Positions 32,071 through 42,250 of a stretch of DNA of 64,000 bases are shown here, one piece after another. The number at the start of each line of letters is the position of its first letter. Position 1 is the stretch's first letter. The stretch comes from Bactericera cockerelli (lineage: Eukaryota > Arthropoda > Insecta > Hemiptera > Triozidae), in assembly GCA_024516035.1 (NCBI GenBank), contig CM044967.1, forward strand, positions 11,950,092 to 12,014,091, written 5' to 3'. The notes beneath the pieces were generated by a model, which saw only the letters and a list, made by a program, of their open reading frames with translations, searched no databases and was not told where the DNA came from. The position numbers were made by a program, and so were the translations under genes.

Positions 32071-33047
32071 ATCCCCCAAAAAATATCACTTCGTGACATA
32101 AAAAAAGTCCCGCCAAGTCGTTCCCCAAAAATATTTCAGTTCCCAAATTCATCCCTCCGTTCCCTAAATATATATTACTTATTTGTGACCTCCCCCAAAA
32201 AATTATTGAAATCAATTTATGGCCCCGCCTTTTATTCATTCACCTAAGTGCAACAGTATACTTATTAATAGCCTCCCCCTCTCTTTTTTTCTAATGTCCT
32301 CTTTCTTTTGTTCCTTGTTGCATGTTGGAATGTTTCCTTTACAAACTCAGAACTTAAGTCTAATTTCCTTGCTTCTTTCACCGACTTGGGCTCTTGGCGG
32401 AGTACCACTAACTGGGAATGATAAATATATGAATCTAATAGACAGTGCTATTTTTAAAGAATTAAAAAGAGATATTTTAACATAGTAGTTCTTATGGAGA
32501 ACAGGAAATGAGAAGTCTAGGCGACCGCGACTTAAGGATGCATTATCTGTATCTAAGTCGCAAAATATCTGCCACCAACAAGAATAGGAGCATCAGATCA
32601 AGTCACGATTCAGGCTCATTTCCAAGGATCACATTATGTCTACATTTATATATAATCTTATAAAAGAACCAAGACATCAGTTCCTTTGGCTAAGAACGGA
32701 CCTGCTGGGTGGTACTCCGCCAAGAGCCCAAGTCGGTGAAAGAAGCAAGGAAATTAGACTTAAGTTCTGAGTTTGTAAAGGAAACATTCCAACATGCAAC
32801 AAGGAACAAAAGAAAGAGGACATTAGAAAAAAGAGAGAGGGGAGGCTATTAATAAGTATACTGTTGCACTTAGGTGAATGAATAAAAGGCGGGGCCATAA
32901 ATTGATTTCAATAATTTTTTGGGGGGAGGTCACAAATAAGTAATATATATTTAGGGAACGGAGGGATGAATTTGGGAACTGAAATATTTTTGGGGAACGA
33001 CTTGGCGGGACTTTTTTTATGTCACGAAGTGATATTTTTTGGGGGAT
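32071..33047. repeat. 338-bp inverted repeat with 300-bp loop
   Basis: Left arm 32071-32408 and right arm 32709-33047 are reverse complements at about 99%. The differences seen are one extra C/G in a homopolymer and two changes in a C/T-rich tract. The outer ends are ATCCCCC / GGGGGAT. Because the arms are inverted copies, the same 60-residue open frame appears on the plus strand of one and the minus strand of the other. That peptide is unrecognised and is not called a gene. A transcript would form a long hairpin. Confidence 0.9.
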
Positions 33048-33367
33048 ACTGTATACAGATAAGAGTACTCGTATACCACAAAGTCGCGGTTTCAATTCCT
33101 TGAGCATTACATAAAAATTATTGGACTATTTCTGTATTGACTACCTATAACCTATATCATTTTAGCTGTGCTCTTGTTCTTCTATACTGTTTTGTTCACA
33201 TCTCCAAAAGTGTTGTTAGGTATATTATAACTTTCAACATTTATACCTTTTTTTTTTAATTTTTTTGGCATTGGTTATTCTCCTTATCATGGGAATTTGC
33301 TATACAGCCAATTTATACCCTTAACGTAGTCTCTCTGCACAAAAGAATATATACAGAATATTATACG

Positions 33368-33724
33368 ATGCCATCTATTTCCGAGTTGACCAGACTGCAT
33401 CTGTACAGATTCAAGTGGACTCATAGGACATACAAGTACAAGCACTTGACAGTAGACCCGCCCCCTTCAACAATTGTCCAGAGCTTTGCAAGGAGTGTGA
33501 GCCGTCATTATGAGGCTAATTTCAAGTTCATTCATGATTTACTGTCCGCACGCATTGCAGATCCAGCCTTCCTCGTACAATGGTTTATTAAATTTTTAGT
33601 GAGATTATGTTTCCTAACAATGGCTAAACTAGGGTATATCACCAGACAAAGGGACAAGAGTTGCTCTAGCGGAGGGCTTGTGAAAGAGGATCGGCACATA
33701 TTCAGCTGTCAATCAAACTGCTAA
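33368..33724 (+). CDS. Unrecognised 118-codon open frame
   Basis: This ATG-started frame is one of the few of moderate length outside low-complexity DNA. The peptide is basic and mixed in composition, with a hydrophobic stretch near residues 78-94. I recognise no domain, signal peptide or homologue, and no promoter or splice sites can be defended. A chance frame is the most likely reading. Confidence 0.15.
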   Translation: MPSISELTRLHLYRFKWTHRTYKYKHLTVDPPPSTIVQSFARSVSRHYEANFKFIHDLLSARIADPAFLVQWFIKFLVRLCFLTMAKLGYITRQRDKSCSSGGLVKEDRHIFSCQSNC

Positions 33725-33814
33725 CTATTGTCAACTGTACTAATGCTTGTGTCAATAGAGAATGCTTAATGCAGGTTTTTAAATAATATAATGGTTTCTG
33801 ATTTCAGTAGGAAC

Positions 33815-33848
33815 GAGAGAGAGAGAGAGAGAAAGAAAGAGAGAGAGA

Positions 33849-33881
<33 letters not shown>
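33815..33881. repeat. (GA)n microsatellite, followed by (CTT)n
   Basis: About 67 bp of GA repeats with a few AAG and GTG interruptions, then CTT repeats at about 33897-33920. Confidence 0.95.
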
Positions 33882-33883
<2 letters not shown>

Positions 33884-33921
33884 GAGTGACATTTTTTCTT
33901 TTCTTCTTCTTCTTCTTCTTT

Positions 33922-34437
33922 CCATGTTAAATGCTCTTATAAAGCTTTAGCGAGATAATCCTCTAGTCCCGAGATGATCAAGAGGCTATCTACCCAGCCT
34001 CATTATAGATCTCATTGACAGAGAGTGAAATAGAAGTGAAACAGTTACCCTAGGTACCATTGTGAAGGACTAACTAATAGGGACTAATATATCTCGGAGC
34101 GGTACACAATAAACCCTTTCAGAAAAGTGCCTCCTTGGAAATAATACAAATGAATTCTTGAACAGTAACTATACTTATGAGAAACTATTTTTTAGCTCGT
34201 TACATGGCGCGCGGTGACATAAATGTGTTTCTGTAATGCAGGTATGTTAATAAGTCTTTGAATAAAAGGATCGTAGGATTTGGATGCATTGATAGATGTA
34301 CTGACGTTGGAACAGTTGCTTGATGCCCATTGTCATTTGTCTCGCTTTTAATTGAAAAGGTATTTGAGCATTTAGAAAGGCATTGGAATATCGAAATAAT
34401 TCAATATTTTTGTGAACATGGGAAATGTTTCATCTTC
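33922..34437. other. Unassigned DNA
   Basis: No gene or repeat supported. Confidence 0.4.
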
Positions 34438-34575
34438 CATTTTAACTCCAACTAATACCTTGTGAGGAAGAATTAATATGGATATCGGCAAATTGGGAGA
34501 TGTGATTTGGAGTTTCACAATGCTGAGCTACCCACAAAAGTTGTGGATTATAATAATGACACAACGAAATCCCAC
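34438..34575 (+). mobile_element. Family B SINE 3' fragment
   Basis: ATACCTTGTGAGGAAGAATT and CAATGCTGAGCTACCCACAA followed by AAGTTGTGGATTATAATAAT match the body and 3' end of the family B copy at 28998. The head and middle are absent. Confidence 0.5.
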
Positions 34576-35090
34576 ACACACATAGGGTGGAGAGAATAAT
34601 TATACTTCCTATAATTAATTCCCTCTAAAATATTTCTTTAATTTTTTTAACAATGTTCTTTAGAAACATTCCCTTTCATAAGCTATTCTGCGAATTGCTA
34701 AAGTAGACATGTTGGCTCCTGTTACAGCCGTTTGTTCCTCTATCTTACCCAATTAAAACTTACAATTCGTTTCAAGTGTGTAGAAAGCAAGTTTATTCAC
34801 CTACGCACAAGGGAAGAACCTTTTCAATGCAAGCATGTAATTACGAGGCATATTTTCTGCGTTACTTTGCCATCAAAAGGAAGGAAAAAATCGTCGAGGT
34901 TATTCATCTTGTAAGTTCATTTGCTTGATGCAGATAGATAGACAGCAGGGTTTTTCAACCAGATGTAAAGAAGGAATAGAAAGCGACTTTTAGTTTGGAA
35001 TTTTCACACGTTTTTCACTTCATTATTCATTTTTTGTCTTTCCGTTTTAACTTTGCTTATGTCATGTATTTTAAAGATTCTATAGAAAAA
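34576..35090. other. Unassigned AT-rich DNA
   Basis: No gene or repeat supported; a 60-codon frame (34732-34914) is featureless. Confidence 0.4.
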
Positions 35091-35097
35091 GGAGAAG

Positions 35098-35165
35098 ACT
35101 TCGTGATGCTGGCATTCCGGCCCAACCCAGTCTGGGTGAGGTTAATGTGGCTAGTTAGCTAATCG
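35098..35165 (+). mobile_element. Central-domain fragment of the 5S-headed SINE type
   Basis: CTTCGTGATGCTGGCATTCC and CCAGTCTGGGTGAGGTTAAT. The GTGATGCTGGC start is the end of the 5S-like head, so this is probably an internal piece of a 5S-headed copy. Confidence 0.6.
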
Positions 35166-35323
35166 TGTTGGCTGAAATTTGGTTTTCTATGTATAAATTC
35201 TTTCTATGACATATGTATTTCTTTACACGCAGTACAATTGAAGCTTAACTTACACAGAATGTACTTTTTGTGAAATTTTCTCCTAATAGACTTTTTTTTT
35301 CTCCTAATGAGTTTTTTCTCAGT

Positions 35324-35398
35324 TCTCACAATCTAAATTTCTATAAATTCTCACAATCTAAATTTCTATAAATTCTCACAATCTAAATTTCTACAAAT
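35324..35398. repeat. 25-bp tandem repeat, three copies
   Basis: TCTCACAATCTAAATTTCTA begins at 35324, 35349 and 35374, each followed by (T/C)AAAT. One base differs in the third copy. Confidence 0.95.
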
Positions 35399-35969
35399 CT
35401 ATATGGTCACATTTTCGTATTCACAGACTAAAAACTTAAGTTATAGAACGACGTACGCTGCGCCAAATTGTTTTAATGTTCTATAACAGTTTTTAAGTAG
35501 ATAATAACCAGTTTTGGTGAGTTATTCTTTGCTGTATTAACAACAAAAAAATGAAAATATTCTAAGATAAACAGAGCTAATCGCGCTTGTCCAGTACTTT
35601 TCGACTTTTTTTAATAACAGGATAACATATACAAAGGTATTTTTCCTAACTTATGTCCTCATGAGTCAATAAAATTTAAAGAAATTTGTCTCACATAATC
35701 ATGAAATCCATCACACCCTGAAGACGAGATTTTTTTTTTTTAAAGAAAGGGAAAAATGCAAAAGACTTACAAGACAAAATCTCATTAGGTGTTTTTTCAC
35801 AACTTGTGCAGAAGTTTCTGATTAGATTTAACAGTTTTTTCATTTCATTATTATAATTTCTTTCCGCTCCTGTTTAGAAAATTATAAGAGGAATTAGCAA
35901 TTCATTTTTGAGAATCATTTTTTTTTTGTTGTTGTAAGGATAGAAGGAAATAGTTTAAACATAATACGG
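35399..35969. other. Unassigned AT-rich DNA
   Basis: No gene or repeat supported. Confidence 0.4.
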
Positions 35970-36225
35970 ACCCGATGCGATTGAGGCTGGCATTTCCGGG
36001 CCTACCCAGGCTGGGTAAGGTTAATGTCAGTAGCTAGTACGATTCCCAGCGAAAGGAGCGTACAAGCCGCGTTCTAATTAGGAAGTTAAATCAAATAGAA
36101 TCGTTGGCGTTAGGAAGGGCATCGAGCTGTAAAACATGTGCCACATTTGCCACAACCAAGCAACCTCAACCATGAGGTTGAACAATGCCTACGATGACTA
36201 GGATTCATCCCCGTTAGAGGGCAGA
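35970..36225 (+). mobile_element. Shared-domain SINE, headless copy with tail type 1
   Basis: Starts inside the junction GAGGCTGGCATTTCCGGG, then CCTACCCAGGCTGGGTAAGG, GATTCCCAGCGAAAGGAGCG and tail type 1: AAATAGAATCGTTGGCGTTA, GGAAGGGCATCGAGC and CAACCATGAGGTTGAACAAT. The tRNA head is missing. The tail matches the full-length copy at 44771. Confidence 0.75.
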
Positions 36226-36835
36226 AATGTTATTTTTCCATTTCATATTCTTAGAAGAATAAAACAAACAATTCAAATTATTCTCAGAAATTTCAGAAAC
36301 AAATTATAATATGCATGCACTTGTTCAGACTGAATATTAATTATTCAGTCAGTAACAACTGTAACGACTAATTGAAATAATATTTCTCTCCACATTCTTC
36401 AAATTTTGGTTATATATTTATAAATTCTCCGAGGAAATCCCACTGTTAACACAAATACATAATGGCAACAGAATTCCGTTTACAAGTTAATGAAGCGTTC
36501 ACCCAGGGAAATTCTACTAATTTTATAAATGTTCATTTTCAGCTGCTCCTCAAAGTTTCAAATCCGCCTTTGCCAGGGTTTTCCTGATCTTAAGAGTCCT
36601 AAGTGCTTTACACGTTTTCTAAGTACACTCCTGAGATTACACAACACATGCGAATTTTCAGCAGTGTTTCACAAGCTTTATTTGCACGTGGAGTTTCAAT
36701 TGAGTTTCTAGGAGAAAGGATAGACTATTCTAGCTTGTTTAATTATGGTTTTATTGTTTTGGTAGTGTACCTATGTATCTATGCCATGAAATAATGGCTT
36801 ATCTTTACCAAGAAATAATATCTACACAGTTATTA
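36226..36835. other. Unassigned DNA
   Basis: No gene or repeat supported. Two overlapping frames of 60-63 codons (36529-36794) are featureless. Confidence 0.4.
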
Positions 36836-37050
36836 GTTGCATTGGTAGTCAAATGGTTCAGGTCCTAGTCTGTTAATCCAGGTAGCGTAGGGATCTGTTG
36901 GTTCGAATCTGATCCGATGCATGAAAATCTCCTCGTCTTGCTGAGTATGTGATCAAATAATAATAAGACCTTGAGGGTTAGATGGTAGAAAATGATTTGA
37001 GCATTAACCTCGGTCATGGTGACCTTCTAATTAAAGAGTATTATTATTAG
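36836..37050 (+). mobile_element. Family C tRNA-derived SINE
   Basis: Head TGCATTGGTAGTCAAATGGT (A box) and TTGGTTCGAATCTGATCC (B box). Then GATGCATGAAAATCTCCTC, AATAATAAGACCTTGAGGGT, GAGCATTAACCTCGG and an ATTATTATTAG tail. It is more diverged than the copies at 6828 and 15480. Confidence 0.75.
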
Positions 37051-37065
37051 TATATTACTATATTC

Positions 37066-37215
37066 ACCATCTTCCTTCACTTTAACTTTTTCCAAACCTA
37101 CTTGGGGTTGACATTGTTCAACCTCTTCCTCATGGTTGTGGTTGGTTGGTTCTGGCACTCTTACTCTCACGTTTTACGGCTCGATGCCCTTTCTAAAGCC
37201 AGCTATCTCTCCTTA
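37066..37215 (-). mobile_element. SINE tail fragment (tail type 1)
   Basis: The minus strand contains the block AAAGGGCATCGAGCC, then CACAACCATGAGGAAGAGGT and TGAACAATGTCAACCCC. This is the 3' tail of the elements at 44771 and 35970 without its head and central domain. Confidence 0.6.
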
Positions 37216-37751
37216 CATAAAATACCCTTTGAAACTAAATATTGCCTGATCGTTTAAAAATATAGAAATATTACTTTTATACAGTCGAACAGAGTGTATT
37301 AAAGAAAACTAGATCTAAGAGAAACCTCAATATAAGAGAACAATTTCAAGGTCCCGCTTACTGTTCGGGAATATAACCCCTTAATGAGAAAAACCTGGAT
37401 ATAAGAGAAAAAAAATTCGATTCCTTGAGTTCTCTTCTCTGCGACGTCGACTGTATATCGAAGGGGATACCATTCAATGGTGTAAACCTTAGCGTTGACG
37501 ATGACTACGGCTGACATTCAATGGGTTACTTGGGCTCGAACCCACGTCAACTTTTATCCAGCCATCGCAACAGACACATTATGAAATGAAATTCTAAAGA
37601 AATGGAGGTACTCAAATGTAAAATTAATGTGCAGAAAATATTGCTCCATTCAGGAATTTCAAGTTATGATAACCCTGTCCTTTCTGGTGAATTCTTCTTG
37701 AAACTTTCCTAATTGGGAAGTCTTTGCAATTTTCTTTAGTTCGTGCAGGAA
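37216..37751. other. Unassigned DNA
   Basis: No gene. A B-box-like GTGGGTTCGAGCCC on the minus strand near 37531-37544 may mark a SINE remnant. A weak pair of GATATAAGAGAA-type motifs lies near 37330 and 37398. Confidence 0.35.
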
Positions 37752-37802
37752 TGGAGAAAGAGAGAGGGGGGGAGAGAGAGAGAAGACGACAGAGAAAGAA
37801 GG

Positions 37803-37838
<36 letters not shown>
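37752..37838. repeat. (GA)n microsatellite
   Basis: Purine tract, perfect GA for the last 34 bp. Confidence 0.95.
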
Positions 37839-37839
<1 letters not shown>

Positions 37840-38044
37840 GATTACGTTAAAATAAGACATGATCAGTGGGTGAAAAAAAAGTTCATTGTTAAAAAAGTGG
37901 AAAGAAAAGCAAAATTTAAGACCAAGGAATCTAGGTTAGTTTCGCAAAAATTCCATATCTCGTCATTGCAGAGACTGAGGGTTTCTCAGAGTTGTAAGTG
38001 GTAAGTGGTGGAAGTGGTAATCAGATAAAAAGAAAAATTATATA

Positions 38045-39167
38045 CAGGGTGTATGAAAAAAAAGGAGCCAGTCAAAATATCTCGTCTATGGAAGCAATTT
38101 TCAAAAAACCCTGAAACACATGTCTCATTATATAGAGGGGGCAACTTTTTCAGGGGGTTTAATTTTTCATACTCTTAACAGGGGCGGCCCCAGGGGGGTC
38201 AACTTTGGAATCTTAAACGGAACCACCCTATTTGTAATACATTTCTGAAAAGTAGTTGACATTAAAAGTATTTTAAGACTAGTTTGAAATTTTTAATCAA
38301 AACAGGGCCGGAGATATCGTACATTTCATTTCACAGTTTTCAGTTATTTTTTATAAGTATTTTATGGTATTTTTGTAAAAATTGTTGAACACATGTCTTT
38401 CTATTTGAAATAATTAAATTTTCATGCCTTTTTTAAATCATTCGCTTTACCAGGGGAGATGTCAAGGGGTCATCTTTTTTTACATTGTGTAAAAACTATT
38501 AATTTTTTAGTATAGTCTAAGCTAAATAAATGCACTGAGTGTTGTTGTTTAATCTAAATTTTAGATACAATTGAAAACGGGGCCGGTGACTAGTACTGCA
38601 CGCGAGTTTTAGATTTTTTCACATTCATTTGAAATAAATCGGGCCTTGTTTTATTTTAAATTGAACAACATGGATCATTGCATTTATTTCTCACAAAATT
38701 TACTCGAAAAAGGATGCTTTTTACATTATAAAAAAAAGTTGACCACTTAAAATCTTCCCTGGTAAAGCGAATGATATAAAAAAGGCATGAAAATTTAATT
38801 ATTTCAGATAGAAAGACATGTGTTTAACAATTTCTACAAAAATACCATAAATTACTTATAAAAAATAACTGAAACCTGTGAAATGAAATGTACGATATCT
38901 CCGGCCCTGTTTTGATTAAAAATCTCAAACTAGTCTTAAAATACTTTTAATGTCAACTACTTTTCAGATATGTATTACAAATAGGGTGGTTCTATTTAAG
39001 ATTCCAAAGTTGACCCCCCTGGGGCCGCACCTGTTAGGAGTATGAAAAATTAAACCCCCTGAAAAAGTTGCCCCCTTCATATAATGAGACATGTGTTTCA
39101 AGGTTTTTTGAAAATTGCTTCCATAGACGAGATATTTTGACTGGCTCCTTTTTTTCCATACACCCTG
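38045..39167. mobile_element. 1,123-bp palindromic fold-back element
   Basis: The ends are CAGGGTGTATG and CATACACCCTG, with TATA directly outside both (38041-38044 and 39168-39171). The left half aligns to the complement of the right half nearly to the centre (about 38606). Shared blocks include AGGAGCCAGTCAAAATATCT, GGGGGTTTAATTTTTCATAC, CTACTTTTCAGA on one strand and CATTCGCTTTACCAGGG. Arms are about 90% identical or better outside the middle. No transposase. It fits a fold-back MITE using a TA-type target, superfamily unproven. Confidence 0.85.
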
Positions 39168-39252
39168 TATAATGTTCATCATGCTCAACGTCTCCATCAG
39201 AATTATCTTAGTTCCTAATTATCAAATCACTGTCTACAACTACGTACATTTA

Positions 39253-39397
39253 GGGCCAAATTATAAAACAGGATTAAAGTTAAGAAAAGCCAGACTGTCC
39301 CTCAAGACGGGTTATAGTGTTCTGTGATTAGTTAAAACTCCAACTTGATTGTCTGGTTTATCTCTAATTTAATTCAGTTTTAGATAATATTCGGCCC
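39253..39397. mobile_element. PIF/Harbinger-like MITE with TTA duplication
   Basis: Starts GGGCCAAATTATAAAACAGG and ends ...ATATTCGGCCC. The inverted similarity of the two ends is weaker than in the copy at 5424. TTA flanks both ends (39250-39252 and 39398-39400). Internal blocks such as AGCCAGAC and CCTCAAG are shared with 5424-5561. The 145-bp length and TTA target suit a non-autonomous PIF/Harbinger element. Confidence 0.7.
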
Positions 39398-39719
39398 TTA
39401 ATGTTATTTGAACCTTGTGAACTGCCCAACTAGGCTTGTTCAGGTACTGATACTAAGGCAGTAAGAAAGCCAGCTCATGGCTATTTAATTGTTCCAATAA
39501 AATTAATTTCCACCTGTAGCCTGTAGGAAAGCAAGCACCAGGTAATAAATAGCTGCAAGCTACGCTGTATACCAGGAAAATGATGAAAGGAACTGTGGGC
39601 GATGTTTTGGCGAATTTCCTCAAAAAAAACAATATTGACTTATTCAATACTTCTTCAAACAAGGCCCAGAAAACCCGTTTTTTGTACTTGCTCGTATATA
39701 TATTATATAAAAAAAAAAT
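39398..39719. other. Unassigned DNA
   Basis: No gene or repeat supported. Open frames that begin here run into the pyrimidine tract and are not genes. Confidence 0.4.
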
Positions 39720-41940
39720 TCTTCTCTTCACTCTCCTTGATTTCTTTCTCTTTATATTCTTTCTTTTCATTACCTTTCTCTTTATTCATTACTCTTCATT
39801 TTCTGTTTCTCATGATTTTCCCTCATCATTATCATATTCCTCCTCTCTCTCTCTCTTCTTTCTCTTCACTCCCCATGCTTTCTCTCTCTTTTTCTCTCTT
39901 TTTCTTCACTCTTCTGATTTTTTTTGTCTTTACATTTCTTTCTCATCTCTCGCATCACTTTCTTTTACTTTGTTTCTTTTTTATTTGTCTTTCTCTTCAC
40001 TCTCCTTTTGCTCTCTGTCTTTCTCTCCACTCTCCTTGCTTTCTCTCTCATTTTCTTTCACTCTTTTGATTGTTTTTACATTTCTTTCTTATCTCTCGCA
40101 TCACTTTCTTTATCATTATTCTTCACATTCTCATTCTCTTCCTCTACACGCTCCAACTTTCTCTTCTCTCTCAATTTACTGTTCCTTTTTTTTTCTTCTT
40201 TCACTTCTCTCCTTCTCTCTCACTCTTGTCTTCTTCTTCTCTTTCTTTTTCTTCTCTCTTCACTCTCCTCTTGCTCTTCTTCTTTTCTTCACTCTCTCTT
40301 GCTCTTCTTCTTTTCTTCTCTTCCTCTCTCTTCTTCTTTCTCTCACTCTCTCTTGTCTTCTTTTATCTTCACTCTCCTCTTGCTCTTCTTCTTTTCTTCT
40401 TCACTCTCCTCTTGCTCTTCTTCTTTCTCTTCACTCTTCTCTTGCTCTTCTTCTTTCTCTTCACTCTCCTCTTGCTCTTCTTCTTTCTCTTCACTTCACT
40501 GCTCCTCTTGCTCTTCTTCTCTTCTCTTCTTCTTCTTCACTCTCCTCTTGCTCTTCTTCTTTCTCTTCACTCTCCTCTTGCTCTTCCTTCTTCACTTCCT
40601 CTTCACTTCACTCTCCTCTTGCTCTTCTTCTTTCTCTTCACTCTCCTCTTGCTCTTCTTCTTTTTCTTCACTCTCCTCTTGCTCTTCTTCTTTCTCTTCA
40701 CTCTCCTCTTGCTCTTCTTCTTTCTCTTCACTCTTGCTCTTCTTTCTTCATCTGCTCTGCTTTCTTACTTCACTCTCCTCTTGCTCTTCTTCTTTCTCTT
40801 CACTCTCCTCTTGCTCTTCTTCTTTCTCTTCACTTCTCCTCTTGCTCTTCTTCTTTCTCTTCACTCTCCTCTTGCTCTTCTTCTTTTCTTCACTCTCCTC
40901 TTGCTCTTCTTCTTTTTCTTCACTCTCCTCTTGCTCTTCTTCTTTCTCTTCACTCCTTCCTCTTGCTTTTTCTTCTTTCTCTTCACTCTCCTCTTGCTCT
41001 TCTTCTTTCTCTTCACTTCCATCTCCTCTTGCTCTTCTTCTTTCTCTTCACTTCACTCTCCTCTTGCTCTTCTTCTTTCTCTTCACTCTCTCTCTTGCTC
41101 TTCTTCTTTCTTCTTCACTCTCCTCTTGCTCTTCTTCTTTCTCTTCACTTCACTCTCCTCTTGCTCTTCTTCTTTCTCTTCACTCTCCTCTTGCTCTTCT
41201 TCTTTCTCTTCACTCTCCTCTTGCTCTTCTTCTTTCTCTTCACTCTCCTCTTGCTCTTCTCTTTCTTCACTCTCACTCTCCTTCTTCTTTCTTCTTCCTT
41301 TCTCTTCACTTTTCTCACTCTCCTCTTGCTCTTCTTCTTTCTCTTCACTCTCCTCTTGCTCTTCTTCTTTCTCTTCACTCTCCTCTTGCTCTTCTCTTCT
41401 CTTCACTTCACTCTCCTCTTGCTCTTCTTCTTTCTCTTCACTCTCCTCTTGCTCTTCTTCTTTCTCTTCACTCTCCTCTTGCTCTTCTTCTTTCTCTTCA
41501 CTTCACTCTCCTCTTGCTCTTCTTCTTTCTCTTCACTCTCCTCTTGCTCTTCTTCTTTCTCTTCACTCTCCTCTTGCTTTCTTCTTTCCTTCACTCTCCT
41601 CTTGTTTTCTCTTTCTCTTCACTCTCCTCTTGCTCTTCTTCTTTCTCTTCACTCTCCTCTTGCTCTTCTTCTTCTCTTCACTTCACTCTCCTCTTGCTCT
41701 TCTTCTTTCTCTTCACTTCACTCTCCTCTTGCTCTTCTTCTTTCTCTTCACTCTCCTCTTGCTCTTCTTCTTTCTCTCTTCACTCTCCTCTTGCTCTTCT
41801 TCTTTCTCTTCACTCTCCTCTTGCTCTTCTTCTTTCTCTTCACTCTCCTCTTGCTCTTCTTCTTCTCTTAACTTCCTGCTCTCTTCTTTTCTTTTTCTTC
41901 TTTTTCTTCCTTCACTCTTCTCATTACTGCCAAGTCATCA
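39720..41940. repeat. Pyrimidine-rich tract with 30-bp minisatellite
   Basis: From 39720 the plus strand becomes CT-rich. From about 40260 to 41870 it is a 30-bp tandem repeat with the core ACTCTCCTCTTGCTCTTCTT, in roughly fifty units with many small indels and some truncated units. Pyrimidine-only DNA cannot form a stop or an ATG. That explains three overlapping plus frames of 637-763 codons and several minus-strand Glu/Lys/Arg-rich frames. In one minus frame each unit reads EEQEESEEKE, but indels break the frame repeatedly. Confidence 0.9.
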
Positions 41941-42224
41941 GCATTCAGCATTCCCCTGCGTCAAATATTACCTCGCGGACTGAGACTTGTTACAAAATAT
42001 GAAAATTGCATGCAGAGAATTGCACAATATCATACAGAGTGTAACAGGTATTGCATTCTGAATCGGTCGAGCAATCAGTAAATACTGAAAAGTGAGAAAA
42101 TGCAATATAAAAATGTTATCTAAATTATACTATCAACTATCATAATTATTTAATTTAACATTATACCCTAATAATCAGGTTATCAGGGTTATTACTGGCT
42201 AAGATTTTGCGGATTTAGTCACCA
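41941..42224. other. Unassigned DNA
   Basis: No feature recognised. Confidence 0.4.
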
Positions 42225-42250
42225 TTTTTTTTTTTTTTTTTTTTTTTTTT
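42225..42250. repeat. T26 homopolymer
   Basis: Twenty-six T residues in a row. It could be the complement of a retroelement poly(A) tail, but no element was recognised next to it. Confidence 0.9.

Noticed and set aside
32219..32898. The same small protein encoded twice, on opposite strands
   Set aside because: The identity of the two peptides only reflects the inverted repeat. The peptide is hydrophobic and unrecognised, and no independent coding evidence exists.
33368..33724. A confident protein-coding gene
   Set aside because: It starts with ATG and is 118 codons long, but there is no recognisable domain, no splice or promoter support and no second exon. It is kept only as a low-confidence feature.
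41083..41594. Minus-strand Glu/Lys/Arg-rich open frames
   Set aside because: They are the complement of the same minisatellite. Indels break the frame repeatedly, and no non-repetitive coding sequence is attached.
39580..42002. Three overlapping plus-strand open frames of 637-763 codons
   Set aside because: They overlap one another in all three frames and consist of Leu/Ser/Phe-rich low-complexity sequence. A pyrimidine-only strand cannot form stop codons, so the openness carries no information. The underlying DNA is a 30-bp minisatellite.
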